NCBI GenBank assembly: GCA_003695015.1
Contig: RFJD01000123.1
Span: 1 to 11,476 of the forward strand
Direction: 5' to 3'
Source of the DNA: Verrucomicrobiota bacterium
Lineage (GTDB): Bacteria; Verrucomicrobiota; Verrucomicrobiia; Limisphaerales; J093
Length of the DNA: 11,476 nucleotides
In this document: in pieces, positions 1 through 7,178 of the stretch
Layout: the number at the start of each line of letters is the position of its first letter
How positions within the stretch are numbered: position 1 is the stretch's first letter
Notes under the pieces: generated by a model
Databases searched by the model: none
Told to the model about the DNA's origin: nothing
The model's input: only the letters and a program-made list of their open reading frames with translations
Translations under genes and position numbers: made by a program

Positions 1-618
1 GAGCGCGACGTCCTCCAGCTCCAAGTCCGCCTCCGCCGCCGAAACCCGGTCGAACCGGATCTCCGCCGTCAATCCGCCTTCCATCGCGGCCCCGGGACGC
101 CACTCCAGCCGGGCGTCCGCCTTCATCCGGCCCGTCACCTCCACCGCGCCGAGCCCCGCCGTCCAGCGGGTTGGCAGGGAAAACGCCTCCAGCTCCAGCC
201 CGTCCACGCCGAGCCGCCCCCGCCAGGGATCGCCCGGCCGGTTCGGCGCCTCGAGGCGTCCGCTCAGGGCGAAGCGCCTGCCGCCCAGCGACCCGCCGCC
301 TTGGAGTTGCACGGCTTGAAGCGGACCGCGCCCTTCGAGCCGCAGTTCTCCCAACGCCAGCCCCAAACCCCGGACCCGATCGGCCGACACCGCGAAAGCG
401 CCGTCGGTCGCGGTCCCGGCGTCCGGCGGCCACCCCAGTGGCAGCCGCCAGGACACTTCGACCCTTTCCACCCGCCACGGCCCGGCTTCGAGGCGGTCGA
501 ACGCCAGCGAACCGCTGGTCAAGGGTACGGCGCCCGGCATGCCAACGGCGGCCGCCGCCAACCCCAACCCCACCTGGGCCAGGGCCCGCACGGCCGCGCC
601 AGCTCGTCCGATCCGCAT
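1..618 (-). CDS. AsmA/YdbH-like envelope protein, N-terminal part (cut by window edge)
   Basis: This is an uninterrupted 206-codon reading frame starting at ATG 618-616 and running off the left edge, so the C-terminus is missing. The N-terminus (MRIGRAGAAVRALAQVGLGLAAAAVG) has basic residues followed by an Ala/Gly/Leu-rich stretch, which fits a signal peptide or single membrane anchor. After it come alternating short hydrophobic/charged strands such as GSLAFDRLEAGPWRVERVEVSW, LALGELRLEG and FALSGRLEAP. That beta-strand-rich pattern is typical of AsmA, TamB and YdbH-type proteins, which are thought to bridge the periplasm and move phospholipids to the outer membrane. The family call rests on this pattern and not on a diagnostic motif, so the function is inferred. 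The start is supported by a well-placed promoter immediately upstream. The gene diverges from mqnD. Presence of a gene is likely; the exact family is uncertain. Confidence 0.6.
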   Translation of the reverse strand, partial: MRIGRAGAAVRALAQVGLGLAAAAVGMPGAVPLTSGSLAFDRLEAGPWRVERVEVSWRLPLGWPPDAGTATDGAFAVSADRVRGLGLALGELRLEGRGPLQAVQLQGGGSLGGRRFALSGRLEAPNRPGDPWRGRLGVDGLELEAFSLPTRWTAGLGAVEVTGRMKADARLEWRPGAAMEGGLTAEIRFDRVSAAEADLELEDVAL

Positions 619-624
619 GCCGGC

Positions 625-653
625 AGCGTAAGCCCCCCGCCCGCGGCGGACAA
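625..653 (-). promoter_or_regulatory. Sigma-70-type promoter of the AsmA/YdbH-like gene (leaderless)
   Basis: On the minus strand, TTGTCC (653-648) and TACGCT (630-625) are separated by exactly 17 bp. Only 6 nt lie between the -10 box and the ATG at 618. Transcription would start at or next to the start codon, giving a leaderless message. The mirror-image promoter of mqnD has the same -10 hexamer and the same 6-nt distance, which strengthens both calls. This is a prediction from spacing and consensus only. Confidence 0.5.
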
Positions 654-677
654 CGCGCCGCCAACCTCGCCCCGGCC

Positions 678-706
678 GTGACAACCGGCGACCCGCCCTC
701 TACGCT
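678..706 (+). promoter_or_regulatory. Sigma-70-type promoter of mqnD (leaderless)
   Basis: GTGACA (678-683) matches the TTGACA consensus at five of six positions. It is followed after 17 bp by TACGCT (701-706), and the mqnD ATG begins 6 nt further on, at 713. No Shine-Dalgarno sequence can fit after the expected transcription start, so the mRNA is probably leaderless. The 619-712 gap is filled by this promoter and its divergent partner at 625-653. Confidence 0.55.
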
Positions 707-712
707 GGGGCC

Positions 713-1564
713 ATGGAGCCACGGACGCTCACCTTGGGCCATTCGCCCGATCCGGACGACGCCTTCATGCACTACGCGTTGGCGGCCGAACGCGTGCCGC
801 TGCACGGCTACCGGTTCCAGCACATCCTGCAGGACATCCAGACCCTCAACGAACGGGCCACCCGGGGCGAACTGGACATCACCGCCATCAGCATCCACGC
901 CTACGTCCACGTGGCCGGCCAGTATGCGTTGCTGCCCAACGGCGCCAGCATGGGCGACGGCTACGGCCCGATGCTGGTCGCCCCGCGGCGGCTCGGTCGC
1001 GACGACATCGCCCGGGCCCGGATCGCCGTCCCCGGCACGATGACCAGCGCCTTCCTCGCCCTGCAGTTGTGGTTGGACCGCCCGGCGGCGGAGCTCGATT
1101 ACGTCGTCGTGCCGTTCGACCGGATTTTCGCCGCCGTGAAGGCCGGCGAGGCGGACGTGGGCCTGATCATCCACGAAGGCCAGTTGACTTGGCGGCAGGA
1201 GGGACTCGAGGTCTGCGAGGACCTCGGCCGCTGGTGGAAGGAAACCCGCGACGGCCTTCCGCTTCCCTTGGGCGGCAACGTCATCCACAAACGCTTCCCG
1301 CCGGAGGAACGCCGGCTCATCTCGGACATCCTCCGCTCGAGCATCCAGTACGCCCTCGATCACCGCGACGAAGCCGTGGCCCACGCCCTGCAGTTCGCCC
1401 GCGACATGGGCCGGGAACTGGCCGACCGTTTCGTGGGCATGTACGTCAACCACTGGACCCTCGACTACGGCGAACGCGGGCGCGAGGCGATCCGCCGCTT
1501 CCTTGGCGAAGCGGCCGAACGCGGCTTCATCCCGCCCGCGCCCGAGCTGGAGTTTGTTTCCTGA
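713..1564 (+). CDS. mqnD: 1,4-dihydroxy-6-naphthoate synthase (futalosine pathway menaquinone synthesis)
   Basis: The 283-residue product matches the usual size of MqnD. In this family the enzyme converts cyclic dehypoxanthine futalosine to 1,4-dihydroxy-6-naphthoate, the last ring-forming step of the futalosine (Mqn) route to menaquinone, in the cytoplasm. Visible signatures are LGHSPDPDDAFM at residues 8-19, GASMGDGYGPMLVA at 77-90, PGTMTSAFLAL at 107-117 and LIIHEGQLTW at 151-160. His154 corresponds by motif to the conserved catalytic histidine of the family. The fold is that of periplasmic-binding-protein type 2 proteins, but no signal peptide is present. The ATG at 713 sits right before the family's first strand and 6 nt after a -10 box. 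No other mqn gene is in the window, so the pathway is probably dispersed. Identification is secure. Confidence 0.93.
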   Translation: MEPRTLTLGHSPDPDDAFMHYALAAERVPLHGYRFQHILQDIQTLNERATRGELDITAISIHAYVHVAGQYALLPNGASMGDGYGPMLVAPRRLGRDDIARARIAVPGTMTSAFLALQLWLDRPAAELDYVVVPFDRIFAAVKAGEADVGLIIHEGQLTWRQEGLEVCEDLGRWWKETRDGLPLPLGGNVIHKRFPPEERRLISDILRSSIQYALDHRDEAVAHALQFARDMGRELADRFVGMYVNHWTLDYGERGREAIRRFLGEAAERGFIPPAPELEFVS

Positions 1565-1609
1565 GTCCCGGCGACCCGCCGGGCGAGGCCGAGGTCCGGA
1601 CATCGCGCC

Positions 1610-3460
1610 ATGAGCCGCCCATCCGCATCTCGCACGACGCGGCCTGCTGCGGTCCTCGGCATCGAAGGCGGCGCCACCCGGACGCGGGCCGTCTGGCTGG
1701 GGCCTGAGGGCCGGGTGTTGGCGGAGCTGACGCTGGGCGGCCTGAACCTGCGGCTCGTGAGCGGCGACGAGCTCGAAGCGTTGCTCCGGTCGGTGGCCGC
1801 CCAGGGACCGGCGCCCGCCGCCGTCGGGGTCGGCGTGGCCGGGGCGCGATCGGCCCAAGACCGGCATCGGATCGCCGCCGTGGTTGGCCGGGTTTGGGCG
1901 GGGAAACCGGCTTGGGTGGGCGACGACTTGGAAACCGCGCTGGCTGCCGCGCCCCTTGGATGGCAAGGGCCGGAAGTCCTCGTCCTCAGCGGCACCGGCT
2001 CCTGCTGCTTCGGGCGGGACGAGGCGAACGGACGCACCGTCAAGGTCGGCGGCTGGGGGCAGGTGTTGGGCGATCGCGGCAGCGGCTACGCCATCGGGTT
2101 GGCCGCGCTGCGGGAGACGTTGCGGCGCCGGGACCGAACCGGCCGCTGGCCCACCTTGGGCGCCCGGCTGTTGTGCGGCTTGGCCATGAACGATCCGGAG
2201 GAATGGATCGATTGGTCGCTCCGCGCCGCAAAGGCGGAAATCGCGGCCCTGGCGGCGGAGGTTTTCCGCGCCGCCCGCGAAGGAGATGCCCTCGCCCGGG
2301 CGGTCATCGGGGAAGCCATGGACGAGCTGTCCGCGGACGCGTTGGCCTGCGCGCACCGGCTGGCGGGAGCGCAACGGCCGGTCCGATTCGTCCTTGCCGG
2401 GGGTTGCCTGCTTGCCGACCCGGGACCGGGCGAAGCGCTGGCGCGGCGCCTTCGGGCGGGCCGGCCCGGCAGCCGGGTGGTGCGGCTGGAAACCGAGGGC
2501 GCAGTGGGCGCGGCCCGGCTGGCATGGCGGCTTCTCGACCCGGCCCGCAGCCGCGCGGACACACCGGAGGGCGGGTTGGGATCGGCGGGTGGCGGACTCC
2601 CCGAGTGGCTGCCGAAGCCCACCGGCCTTTCGCCCACCGAGCAACGGCACCCGGCTTCCATGGAGTTGGATCGGATGCCGCTGCGGGAGGCCATCCGCCT
2701 GATGATTGCGGAGGAAGAGGCCGTCGTGGTCGCGCTCGAAAGCCAGGTCCCGGCCATCGAAAAAGCCATCCGACTCGCGGCCCGGGCGCTGCGCGAGGGC
2801 GGCCGGTTGTTCTACGTGGGCGCCGGAACCAGCGGCCGCCTGGGGGTGTTGGACGCCAGCGAATGCCCGCCGACCTTCCGCGCCCCGCCGGATCAGGTGC
2901 AGGGCATCATCGCCGGCGGCCGGAGGGCGCTGTGGTCGGCGGTCGAAGGCGCCGAGGACGATTGGGCGGCGGGGATGAACGCCGTCCGGCACCGCGGCGT
3001 GCGCCGCGGGGACGTCGTGCTGGGCATCGCCGCCAGCGGCCGGACACCTTTCGTTTGGGGGGCGATTGAAGCGGCCCGGGAAGCGGGCGCGACGACGATG
3101 CTGCTGTCCTTCAACCCGCGGATGGCGTTTCGCCCGGGTCATCGGCCCGACGTTTGGATCTGCCCGGAGACGGGGCCGGAAATCCTCACCGGCTCGACGC
3201 GGCTCAAGGCCGGCACGGCCACCAAGCTGGTCCTGAACATGATCAGCACCCTCGCGATGGTCCGGTTGGGCAAGGTGGCGGGGAACCTGATGATCGACCT
3301 TGATCCCGGCAACCGGAAGCTGCGGGACCGGGCGGTGCGGATCGTGCGCGAGCTGACGGGGGCGAAGGAGGAGGAGGCCGTGGCGGCATTGGAGCAAGCC
3401 GGCTGGGTGGTGCGGCGGGCGCTCGAGGCGCTCGGCTGGCGACGCGGTCGCCGGCGGTGA
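1610..3460 (+). CDS. murQ: Fused amino-sugar kinase (BadF/NagK type) and N-acetylmuramic acid 6-phosphate etherase
   Basis: This single 616-residue frame holds two enzymes. Residues about 14-310 form a BadF/BadG/NagK-type sugar kinase: phosphate-binding GIEGGATRTRAV (17-28), VGVGVAGA (72-79), GDDLETAL (104-111), VLSGTGSCCFG (125-135), GGWGQVLGDRGSGYAIG (147-163) and LAGGCLLAD (262-270). After a Gly/Pro-rich linker (about 311-338), residues 339-616 are MurQ: TEQRHPAS (343-350), YVGAGTSGRLG (402-412), LDASECPPTF (414-423), AVEGAEDD (444-451), GIAASGRTPFV (472-482) and TGSTRLKAGTATKLVLNM (527-544). E418 and E449 align with the catalytic Glu83 and Glu114 of E. coli MurQ. MurQ removes the lactyl ether of MurNAc-6-P, giving GlcNAc-6-P and D-lactate. 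The inferred role is MurNAc phosphorylation and etherase action in one chain. It starts 45 bp after mqnD; no strong ribosome-binding site or separate promoter is obvious. The MurQ domain is certain; the kinase substrate is inferred. Confidence 0.92.
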   Translation: MSRPSASRTTRPAAVLGIEGGATRTRAVWLGPEGRVLAELTLGGLNLRLVSGDELEALLRSVAAQGPAPAAVGVGVAGARSAQDRHRIAAVVGRVWAGKPAWVGDDLETALAAAPLGWQGPEVLVLSGTGSCCFGRDEANGRTVKVGGWGQVLGDRGSGYAIGLAALRETLRRRDRTGRWPTLGARLLCGLAMNDPEEWIDWSLRAAKAEIAALAAEVFRAAREGDALARAVIGEAMDELSADALACAHRLAGAQRPVRFVLAGGCLLADPGPGEALARRLRAGRPGSRVVRLETEGAVGAARLAWRLLDPARSRADTPEGGLGSAGGGLPEWLPKPTGLSPTEQRHPASMELDRMPLREAIRLMIAEEEAVVVALESQVPAIEKAIRLAARALREGGRLFYVGAGTSGRLGVLDASECPPTFRAPPDQVQGIIAGGRRALWSAVEGAEDDWAAGMNAVRHRGVRRGDVVLGIAASGRTPFVWGAIEAAREAGATTMLLSFNPRMAFRPGHRPDVWICPETGPEILTGSTRLKAGTATKLVLNMISTLAMVRLGKVAGNLMIDLDPGNRKLRDRAVRIVRELTGAKEEEAVAALEQAGWVVRRALEALGWRRGRRR

Positions 3461-3480
3461 GCCTCGCCGGACCGCGGGAA

Positions 3481-3516
3481 AAACAAACCGCCCGGGCAAG
3501 CCGGGCGGTCCGTGTT
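3481..3516. terminator. Bidirectional intrinsic terminator between convergent murQ and pilT
   Basis: A perfect 9-bp GC-rich stem (3487-3495 pairs with 3501-3509) closes a 5-nt loop, GCAAG. On the plus strand the stem is followed by CCGTGTTTCTC. On the minus strand it is followed by TTTGTTTTTCCC, the better U-tract. It therefore looks strongest for the pilT transcript and acceptable for murQ. It lies 20 bp past the murQ stop and 24 bp past the pilT stop. Confidence 0.8.
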
Positions 3517-3539
3517 TCTCGGCGGAGGAACAGGACGCT

Positions 3540-4628
3540 TCAGGTGAGAATCCGCCGCGCCTCGTCCAGGAAGATGCCCTTGAAGTTCATCTCGAGGGCC
3601 TGCGGGTTGCTGGCCTTGTTGAGGGCTTCCTCCTCGGTGATCTTGCCCTCCTTGACCAAGTTGAAGAGGGCTTGGTTGAAGGTCTGCATGCCGTCGTCCA
3701 CGCCGGTCTCGATGGCGGCGGGAAGCTTTTCGAGGCGGTTTTCCTCGAGCAGCTTCCGGACGGTGGGCGTGTTGATGAGGATCTCGAGGGCGGGCACGAC
3801 GCCGCCGCCAATCTTGAGGGCCATGCGCTGGCAGATGATCGCCCGCAGCGTGCCCACCAACTGCCGGCGGACCTGGTCACGCTCGTCCGGCTTGAAGAAG
3901 TCCAGAATGCGGCTGACCGCCTGCGCCGCCGAGGTGGTGTGCAGCGTCGAGAAGACGAGGTGGCCGGTTTCGGCCGCGTTGATGGCGGCCATGAAACTGA
4001 CCGCGTCGCGCATCTCGCCGATCATGATCACGTCCGGGTCCTGCCGCAGGACGTGCTTGAGGCCCATCTGGAAGGAGGGGGTGTCCAAGCCGATCTCACG
4101 CTGCTCGATGACCGACTGGTTGTCCTCGAAGACGTACTCGATGGGGTCCTCGAGGGTGATGATGTGCTTCTTCTGGGTCGAGTTGATGTGCTCGATCATC
4201 GCGGCGAGCGTGGTGCTCTTGCCGCAGCCGGTGGTGCCGGAGACCAACACGATGCCGCGGGGGCTTTCGGCGAGTTTCTTCAGGACGGGCAGCAGACCGA
4301 GCTCCTCGAAACTGGGGACCTGGGTCTTGACGTACCGCATCGCGATGGCCCACCTGCCGGTCTCCTGGAAAACGTTGGTCCGGAACCGGCCGATCTCCGG
4401 CACGTAGTAGGAGAAGTCCACCTCGCGGTCCTTCTCGAGCCGGGCCTTGGCGTGGGGCGGAACGAAGTGATCGATCACGTTCTGCATCCACTCCTCGGTG
4501 GGAACGGGGGCCTCGATGGCGACCAGTTCCCCGTCGATGCGGAAATAGACGGGGCCGCCGATCTTGAGGTGGATGTCGGAAGCGTTGCCTTCGACAGCGG
4601 TTTTGAGAATCCGATGAAACAGTTCCAT
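3540..4628 (-). CDS. pilT: Type IV pilus twitching motility ATPase PilT (retraction)
   Basis: The product is a 362-residue hexameric secretion ATPase of the PilT/PilU class, which powers pilus retraction from the cytoplasmic face of the inner membrane. Visible features are an N-terminal ASDIHLKIGG segment (16-25), Walker A GTTGCGKST (131-139), Asp box ITLEDPIEY (157-165), Walker B DPDVIMIGEMRD (197-208) and His box TGHLVFSTLHTT (221-232). The spot where classical PilT has its AIRNLIRE motif reads TVRKLLEE (288-295), and GMQTFNQAL follows (313-321). That is a variant, and PilU cannot be strictly excluded. The start is fixed by GGAGG at 4637-4633, only 4 nt before the ATG. This is one of the few clear Shine-Dalgarno sequences in the window. 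It lies 59 bp after the PilZ-like gene and probably shares its transcript, ending at the 3481-3516 terminator. No pilin or assembly genes are nearby. Confidence 0.9.
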   Translation of the reverse strand: MELFHRILKTAVEGNASDIHLKIGGPVYFRIDGELVAIEAPVPTEEWMQNVIDHFVPPHAKARLEKDREVDFSYYVPEIGRFRTNVFQETGRWAIAMRYVKTQVPSFEELGLLPVLKKLAESPRGIVLVSGTTGCGKSTTLAAMIEHINSTQKKHIITLEDPIEYVFEDNQSVIEQREIGLDTPSFQMGLKHVLRQDPDVIMIGEMRDAVSFMAAINAAETGHLVFSTLHTTSAAQAVSRILDFFKPDERDQVRRQLVGTLRAIICQRMALKIGGGVVPALEILINTPTVRKLLEENRLEKLPAAIETGVDDGMQTFNQALFNLVKEGKITEEEALNKASNPQALEMNFKGIFLDEARRILT

Positions 4629-4632
4629 GGCG

Positions 4633-4637
4633 CCTCC
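4633..4637 (-). promoter_or_regulatory. Shine-Dalgarno sequence of pilT
   Basis: On the minus strand GGAGG is followed by CGCC and then ATG. This 4-nt spacing is short but fixes the pilT start. It stands out because most other genes in the window (mqnD, coaD, plsX and the URO-D gene) show no such motif. Confidence 0.6.
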
Positions 4638-4687
4638 AAGAGAGACAGCCGCTCAGACGACGACGAGGAGGAACAAGCGGCGCCGGT

Positions 4688-5014
4688 TCAGAGACCAGCC
4701 CGGGCCAGTTGCTCCAGATGCCGGCGTGCCTCGCCCGGCAGGTGGATGAACATCAGCGAAACGACGTAGCCGGTGTGGCGGTTGCCGGTGCAGTCCACCA
4801 CCACGCCGGTGCCCCGGATCGGTCGCTGGTCCACGGGCGAGCACAGCTCGACCGTCAGCTCCTTCCACAGGTCCACCTTTTCGGGGGAGAGGAACTCGAT
4901 GCCGTTTTTGCGGAAGGCCACCCCGTTGAGGGGAAGCATGAAACACGTTTCGTGGGAACTGTTGGAGGAAACGGTCCCAAAAACGCCCGATTGGTCCAGC
5001 TTCGTCGTCGTCAT
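4688..5014 (-). CDS. PilZ-like domain protein
   Basis: This is a small 108-residue cytoplasmic protein with no signal peptide or membrane segment. The centre and C-terminus (FRKNGIEFLSPEKVDLWKEL, then GTGVVVDCTGNRHTGYVVSLMFIHLPGEARRHLEQLA) resemble a PilZ beta-barrel followed by its C-terminal helix. The signature c-di-GMP ligands of active PilZ domains (an RxxxR motif and a D/NxSxxG motif) are not evident. It may therefore be a degenerate PilZ that binds protein rather than nucleotide. The ATG at 5014 is preferred over the one at 5062 because a promoter lies between them and the extra 16 residues are not domain-like. It sits between fabH and pilT on the same strand, and its place before pilT suggests a role in pilus control. 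The function is inferred; the family call is moderate. Confidence 0.65.
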   Translation of the reverse strand: MTTTKLDQSGVFGTVSSNSSHETCFMLPLNGVAFRKNGIEFLSPEKVDLWKELTVELCSPVDQRPIRGTGVVVDCTGNRHTGYVVSLMFIHLPGEARRHLEQLARAGL

Positions 5015-5027
5015 AAGCAGCGGTGGC

Positions 5028-5055
5028 AAGCTACCACAAGCCACATGGCCGTCAA
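5028..5055 (-). promoter_or_regulatory. Promoter of the PilZ-like/pilT unit
   Basis: On the minus strand TTGACG (5055-5050) and TAGCTT (5033-5028) are 16 bp apart, with the ATG of the PilZ-like gene 13 nt downstream. It gives the PilZ-like/pilT pair its own start even though the lipid operon reads into it from fabH. The 15-bp stretch 5023-5037 over the -10 box is an imperfect palindrome with GTGG/CCAC arms and could be an operator; that part is speculative. Confidence 0.5.
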
Positions 5056-5068
5056 TGATCAAAGCCGG

Positions 5069-6124
5069 CTACCATTCGACGATGGCCGACCCCCAGGTGA
5101 AGCCGCCGCCGAACACCACCAGCAGAACCAGGTCGCCCTGCCGGATGCGGCCTTCCTGGACCGCTTCGTCCAAGGCGATCGCCACCGAAGCGGCGGAGGT
5201 GTTGCCGTACTTGTGAAGGTTGACATAGACCTGCTCCGGCTTGGCGCCGAGACGCGAGCCGACGGCGTCGATGATCCGCAAGTTGGCCTGATGCGGCACG
5301 ATGCAGGCGATGTCCTCGATCGAGACCTCGCAGCGGTCCATGGCCTCGCGGGCGGCGGTGAGCATGGCTTGGACGGCGTTCTTGAAGGTCTCCCGGCCGT
5401 CCATCCGAATGTAGTGGAGGCGCTGGGCGATGGTCTCCGGGCTGGCCGGTTTGGCGGAGCCGCCGGCCGGCAGGCAGAGGACGTCGCCCTTGCTGCCGTC
5501 GGCCCCCATGCAGACGGTCAACAACCCGTGGGTGTTGGGCCGGTGTTGGAGCACGGCCGCCCCGGCGCCGTCGCCGAACAGCACGCAGGTGTTGCGGTCC
5601 TGCCAGTCCACGATGGAGGAGAGCTTTTCGGCCCCGATCACCAGCACCGTGTCGCAGGTCCGGGAAGCGATGAACTGCTGGCCCACCTCCAGTCCGTAGA
5701 TGAAGCCGGAACAGGCCGCCTCCAAGTCGAACGCCGCCGCCCGGTGGGCGCCGATCTTGTGCTGGATCAGGCACGCGGTGGAGGGGAAGACCATGTCCGG
5801 CGTCACCGTGGCCACGATGATCAAGTCCACCTGTTCCGGGGAGACGCCGGCCCGGGCCAACGCCCGTCGGGCCGCCTCGGCCCCCATGTCGGAGGTCGTC
5901 TCGTTTTCCGCCGCCAGCCGCCGTTCCTTGATGCCGGTGCGGGTGGTGATCCACTCGTCGGAGGTCTCCACCATCTTCTCGAGGTCGGCGTTGGTCAGCA
6001 CGCGCTCCGGCACGTAGGAGCCGACGCCGACGATCGAGCAGGTGCGCCCTTGGAAATTGTGGGCGGCGCGGGGGTTGCGGAAACGAACGGGTCTCGGGGA
6101 GGGGGAGGAATCGGAGTCGTTCAT
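5069..6124 (-). CDS. fabH: 3-oxoacyl-[acyl-carrier-protein] synthase III
   Basis: FabH condenses an acyl-CoA primer (acetyl-CoA or a branched one) with malonyl-ACP to begin fatty-acid elongation in the cytoplasm. The 351-residue product has the thiolase-fold catalytic triad: Cys138 in LEAACSGF, His278 in VPHQANLRI and Asn308 in KYGNTSAAS. Other family motifs are TSDEWITTRTGIKERR (54-69) and the C-terminal VVFGGGFTWGSAIVEW. It is slightly longer than the usual FabH (about 320 residues) because of a polar N-terminal extension of about 25 residues before GRTCSIVGVGSYVPE. The ATG overlaps the plsX stop as ATGA, so the two are translationally coupled, and this supports the long start. Primer specificity cannot be read from the sequence. 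Identification is secure. Confidence 0.95.
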   Translation of the reverse strand: MNDSDSSPSPRPVRFRNPRAAHNFQGRTCSIVGVGSYVPERVLTNADLEKMVETSDEWITTRTGIKERRLAAENETTSDMGAEAARRALARAGVSPEQVDLIIVATVTPDMVFPSTACLIQHKIGAHRAAAFDLEAACSGFIYGLEVGQQFIASRTCDTVLVIGAEKLSSIVDWQDRNTCVLFGDGAGAAVLQHRPNTHGLLTVCMGADGSKGDVLCLPAGGSAKPASPETIAQRLHYIRMDGRETFKNAVQAMLTAAREAMDRCEVSIEDIACIVPHQANLRIIDAVGSRLGAKPEQVYVNLHKYGNTSAASVAIALDEAVQEGRIRQGDLVLLVVFGGGFTWGSAIVEW

Positions 6125-7170
6125 GAAGTCGTCGGAGTGTTGCTGAGAGGCGCCGGCGCCGCCGCGGGCTCGAGTGCCCGCGCGGCTTGGATGTGCCGGG
6201 CCAGGATTTGGTTGAAATGGGTGCGGACCGCTTCGACGGCCTGCCGGATGGCGTTCATGATGGCGTGCTGCCGGGAGGAGCCGTGGGCAATGACGACATG
6301 GCCCTTGAGCCCGAGCAACGGCGCCCCGCCGTGGGCCTCCGGATCGATGCGGTCTTTGATGCTGATGAAAGCGCCCTTGGCCAGGAGTGCGCCGACCGCC
6401 CGTTTGGGGCTGCGGCTCAGCTCGCGCTTGATCCAGCGGAAGAGCCCCGTGGCCAGGCCTTCACAGGTCTTGAGCACGATGTTGCCGGTGAACCCGTCGC
6501 AAACGACCACGTCCACCCGGTTCAGGAACAGGTCGTGCCCCTCGACATTGCCGATGAAGTTGATGTCCGCCCGCCGGCAAAGCTTGAAAGCCTCCTGGGT
6601 CAGCTCGTTGCCCTTGACGTCCTCGGTGCCGATGCTCAGCAGCCCCACCCGGGGGTGGGGCAGGTGCATGACCTCGGCCGCGTAGGCGCTGCCCATCAGG
6701 GCGAACTGCAGCAGGTGCCAGGGCCGGCACTCGACATTGGCGCCCGCGTCCAGCAGCAGGAAATCGTTTTCCGGCGCCGGGATGATGGTCCCGATGGCCG
6801 GGCGGTCCACGCCGGGCAAGGGCCGTAGCCGGATGGTCGAGGCCGCCACCACGCCGCCGGTGTTGCCGGGACTGATGAGTGCGTCGGCTTCGCCGTGCCG
6901 GAGCAGTTCCACCGCCTTGCGGATCGAGCAATCCTTCTTCCGGCGCAGGGCGGCCAACGGCTTCTCGTCCATCCCCAGCACCTCGCTGGCGGGATGAATC
7001 GCCAGCCGGGGATCCGCCACCCGCGGGCCCAAAGCCTGGCGGATGTCATCCTCCCGGCCGACCAGGATCAATTGGCGGATGGAGCGAAACCGATGCAGGG
7101 CCAGGAGCGCGCCTTCCACCACCACCCCGGGCCCGTGGTCGCCCCCCATCACGTCCACGGCGATGCGCAT
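6121..7170 (-). CDS. plsX: Phosphate acyltransferase PlsX
   Basis: PlsX is a soluble or peripherally membrane-bound enzyme that makes acyl-phosphate from acyl-ACP and phosphate. The acyl-phosphate feeds PlsY in the first step of phosphatidic acid synthesis. The 349-residue product begins with the family signature MRIAVDVMGGDHGP. It continues with ISPGNTGG (99-106), RPAIGTIIP, LLDAGANVECRP and VVVCDGFTGNIVLKTCEG, all characteristic of PlsX. The C-terminus ends in an Ala/Pro-rich tail (QAARALEPAAAPAPLSNTPTTS) that looks dispensable. It follows rpmF by 57 bp and overlaps fabH by 4 bp (ATGA), the conserved rpmF-plsX-fabH arrangement. No Shine-Dalgarno sequence precedes the ATG. Instead a strong hairpin (7179-7207) ends 8 nt upstream, which may modulate its expression. 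Identification is secure. Confidence 0.95.
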   Translation of the reverse strand: MRIAVDVMGGDHGPGVVVEGALLALHRFRSIRQLILVGREDDIRQALGPRVADPRLAIHPASEVLGMDEKPLAALRRKKDCSIRKAVELLRHGEADALISPGNTGGVVAASTIRLRPLPGVDRPAIGTIIPAPENDFLLLDAGANVECRPWHLLQFALMGSAYAAEVMHLPHPRVGLLSIGTEDVKGNELTQEAFKLCRRADINFIGNVEGHDLFLNRVDVVVCDGFTGNIVLKTCEGLATGLFRWIKRELSRSPKRAVGALLAKGAFISIKDRIDPEAHGGAPLLGLKGHVVIAHGSSRQHAIMNAIRQAVEAVRTHFNQILARHIQAARALEPAAAPAPLSNTPTTS

Positions 7171-7178
7171 AAGGCAAA

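Noticed and set aside
171..1043. 290-codon open frame on the plus strand overlapping the mqnD start
   Set aside because: It is Arg/Pro-rich and overlaps the AsmA/YdbH-like gene and mqnD in other frames, whose motifs are clear. It is a GC-rich shadow frame.
3672..4769. Long plus-strand frame opposite pilT
   Set aside because: It is antisense to a well-supported pilT and has no recognisable domain; long antisense frames are expected at this GC content.
4709..6685. 658-codon plus-strand open frame opposite fabH and plsX
   Set aside because: Its composition (runs of Gly, His, Val, Asp) is that of an antisense frame. fabH and plsX on the other strand carry complete catalytic motifs.
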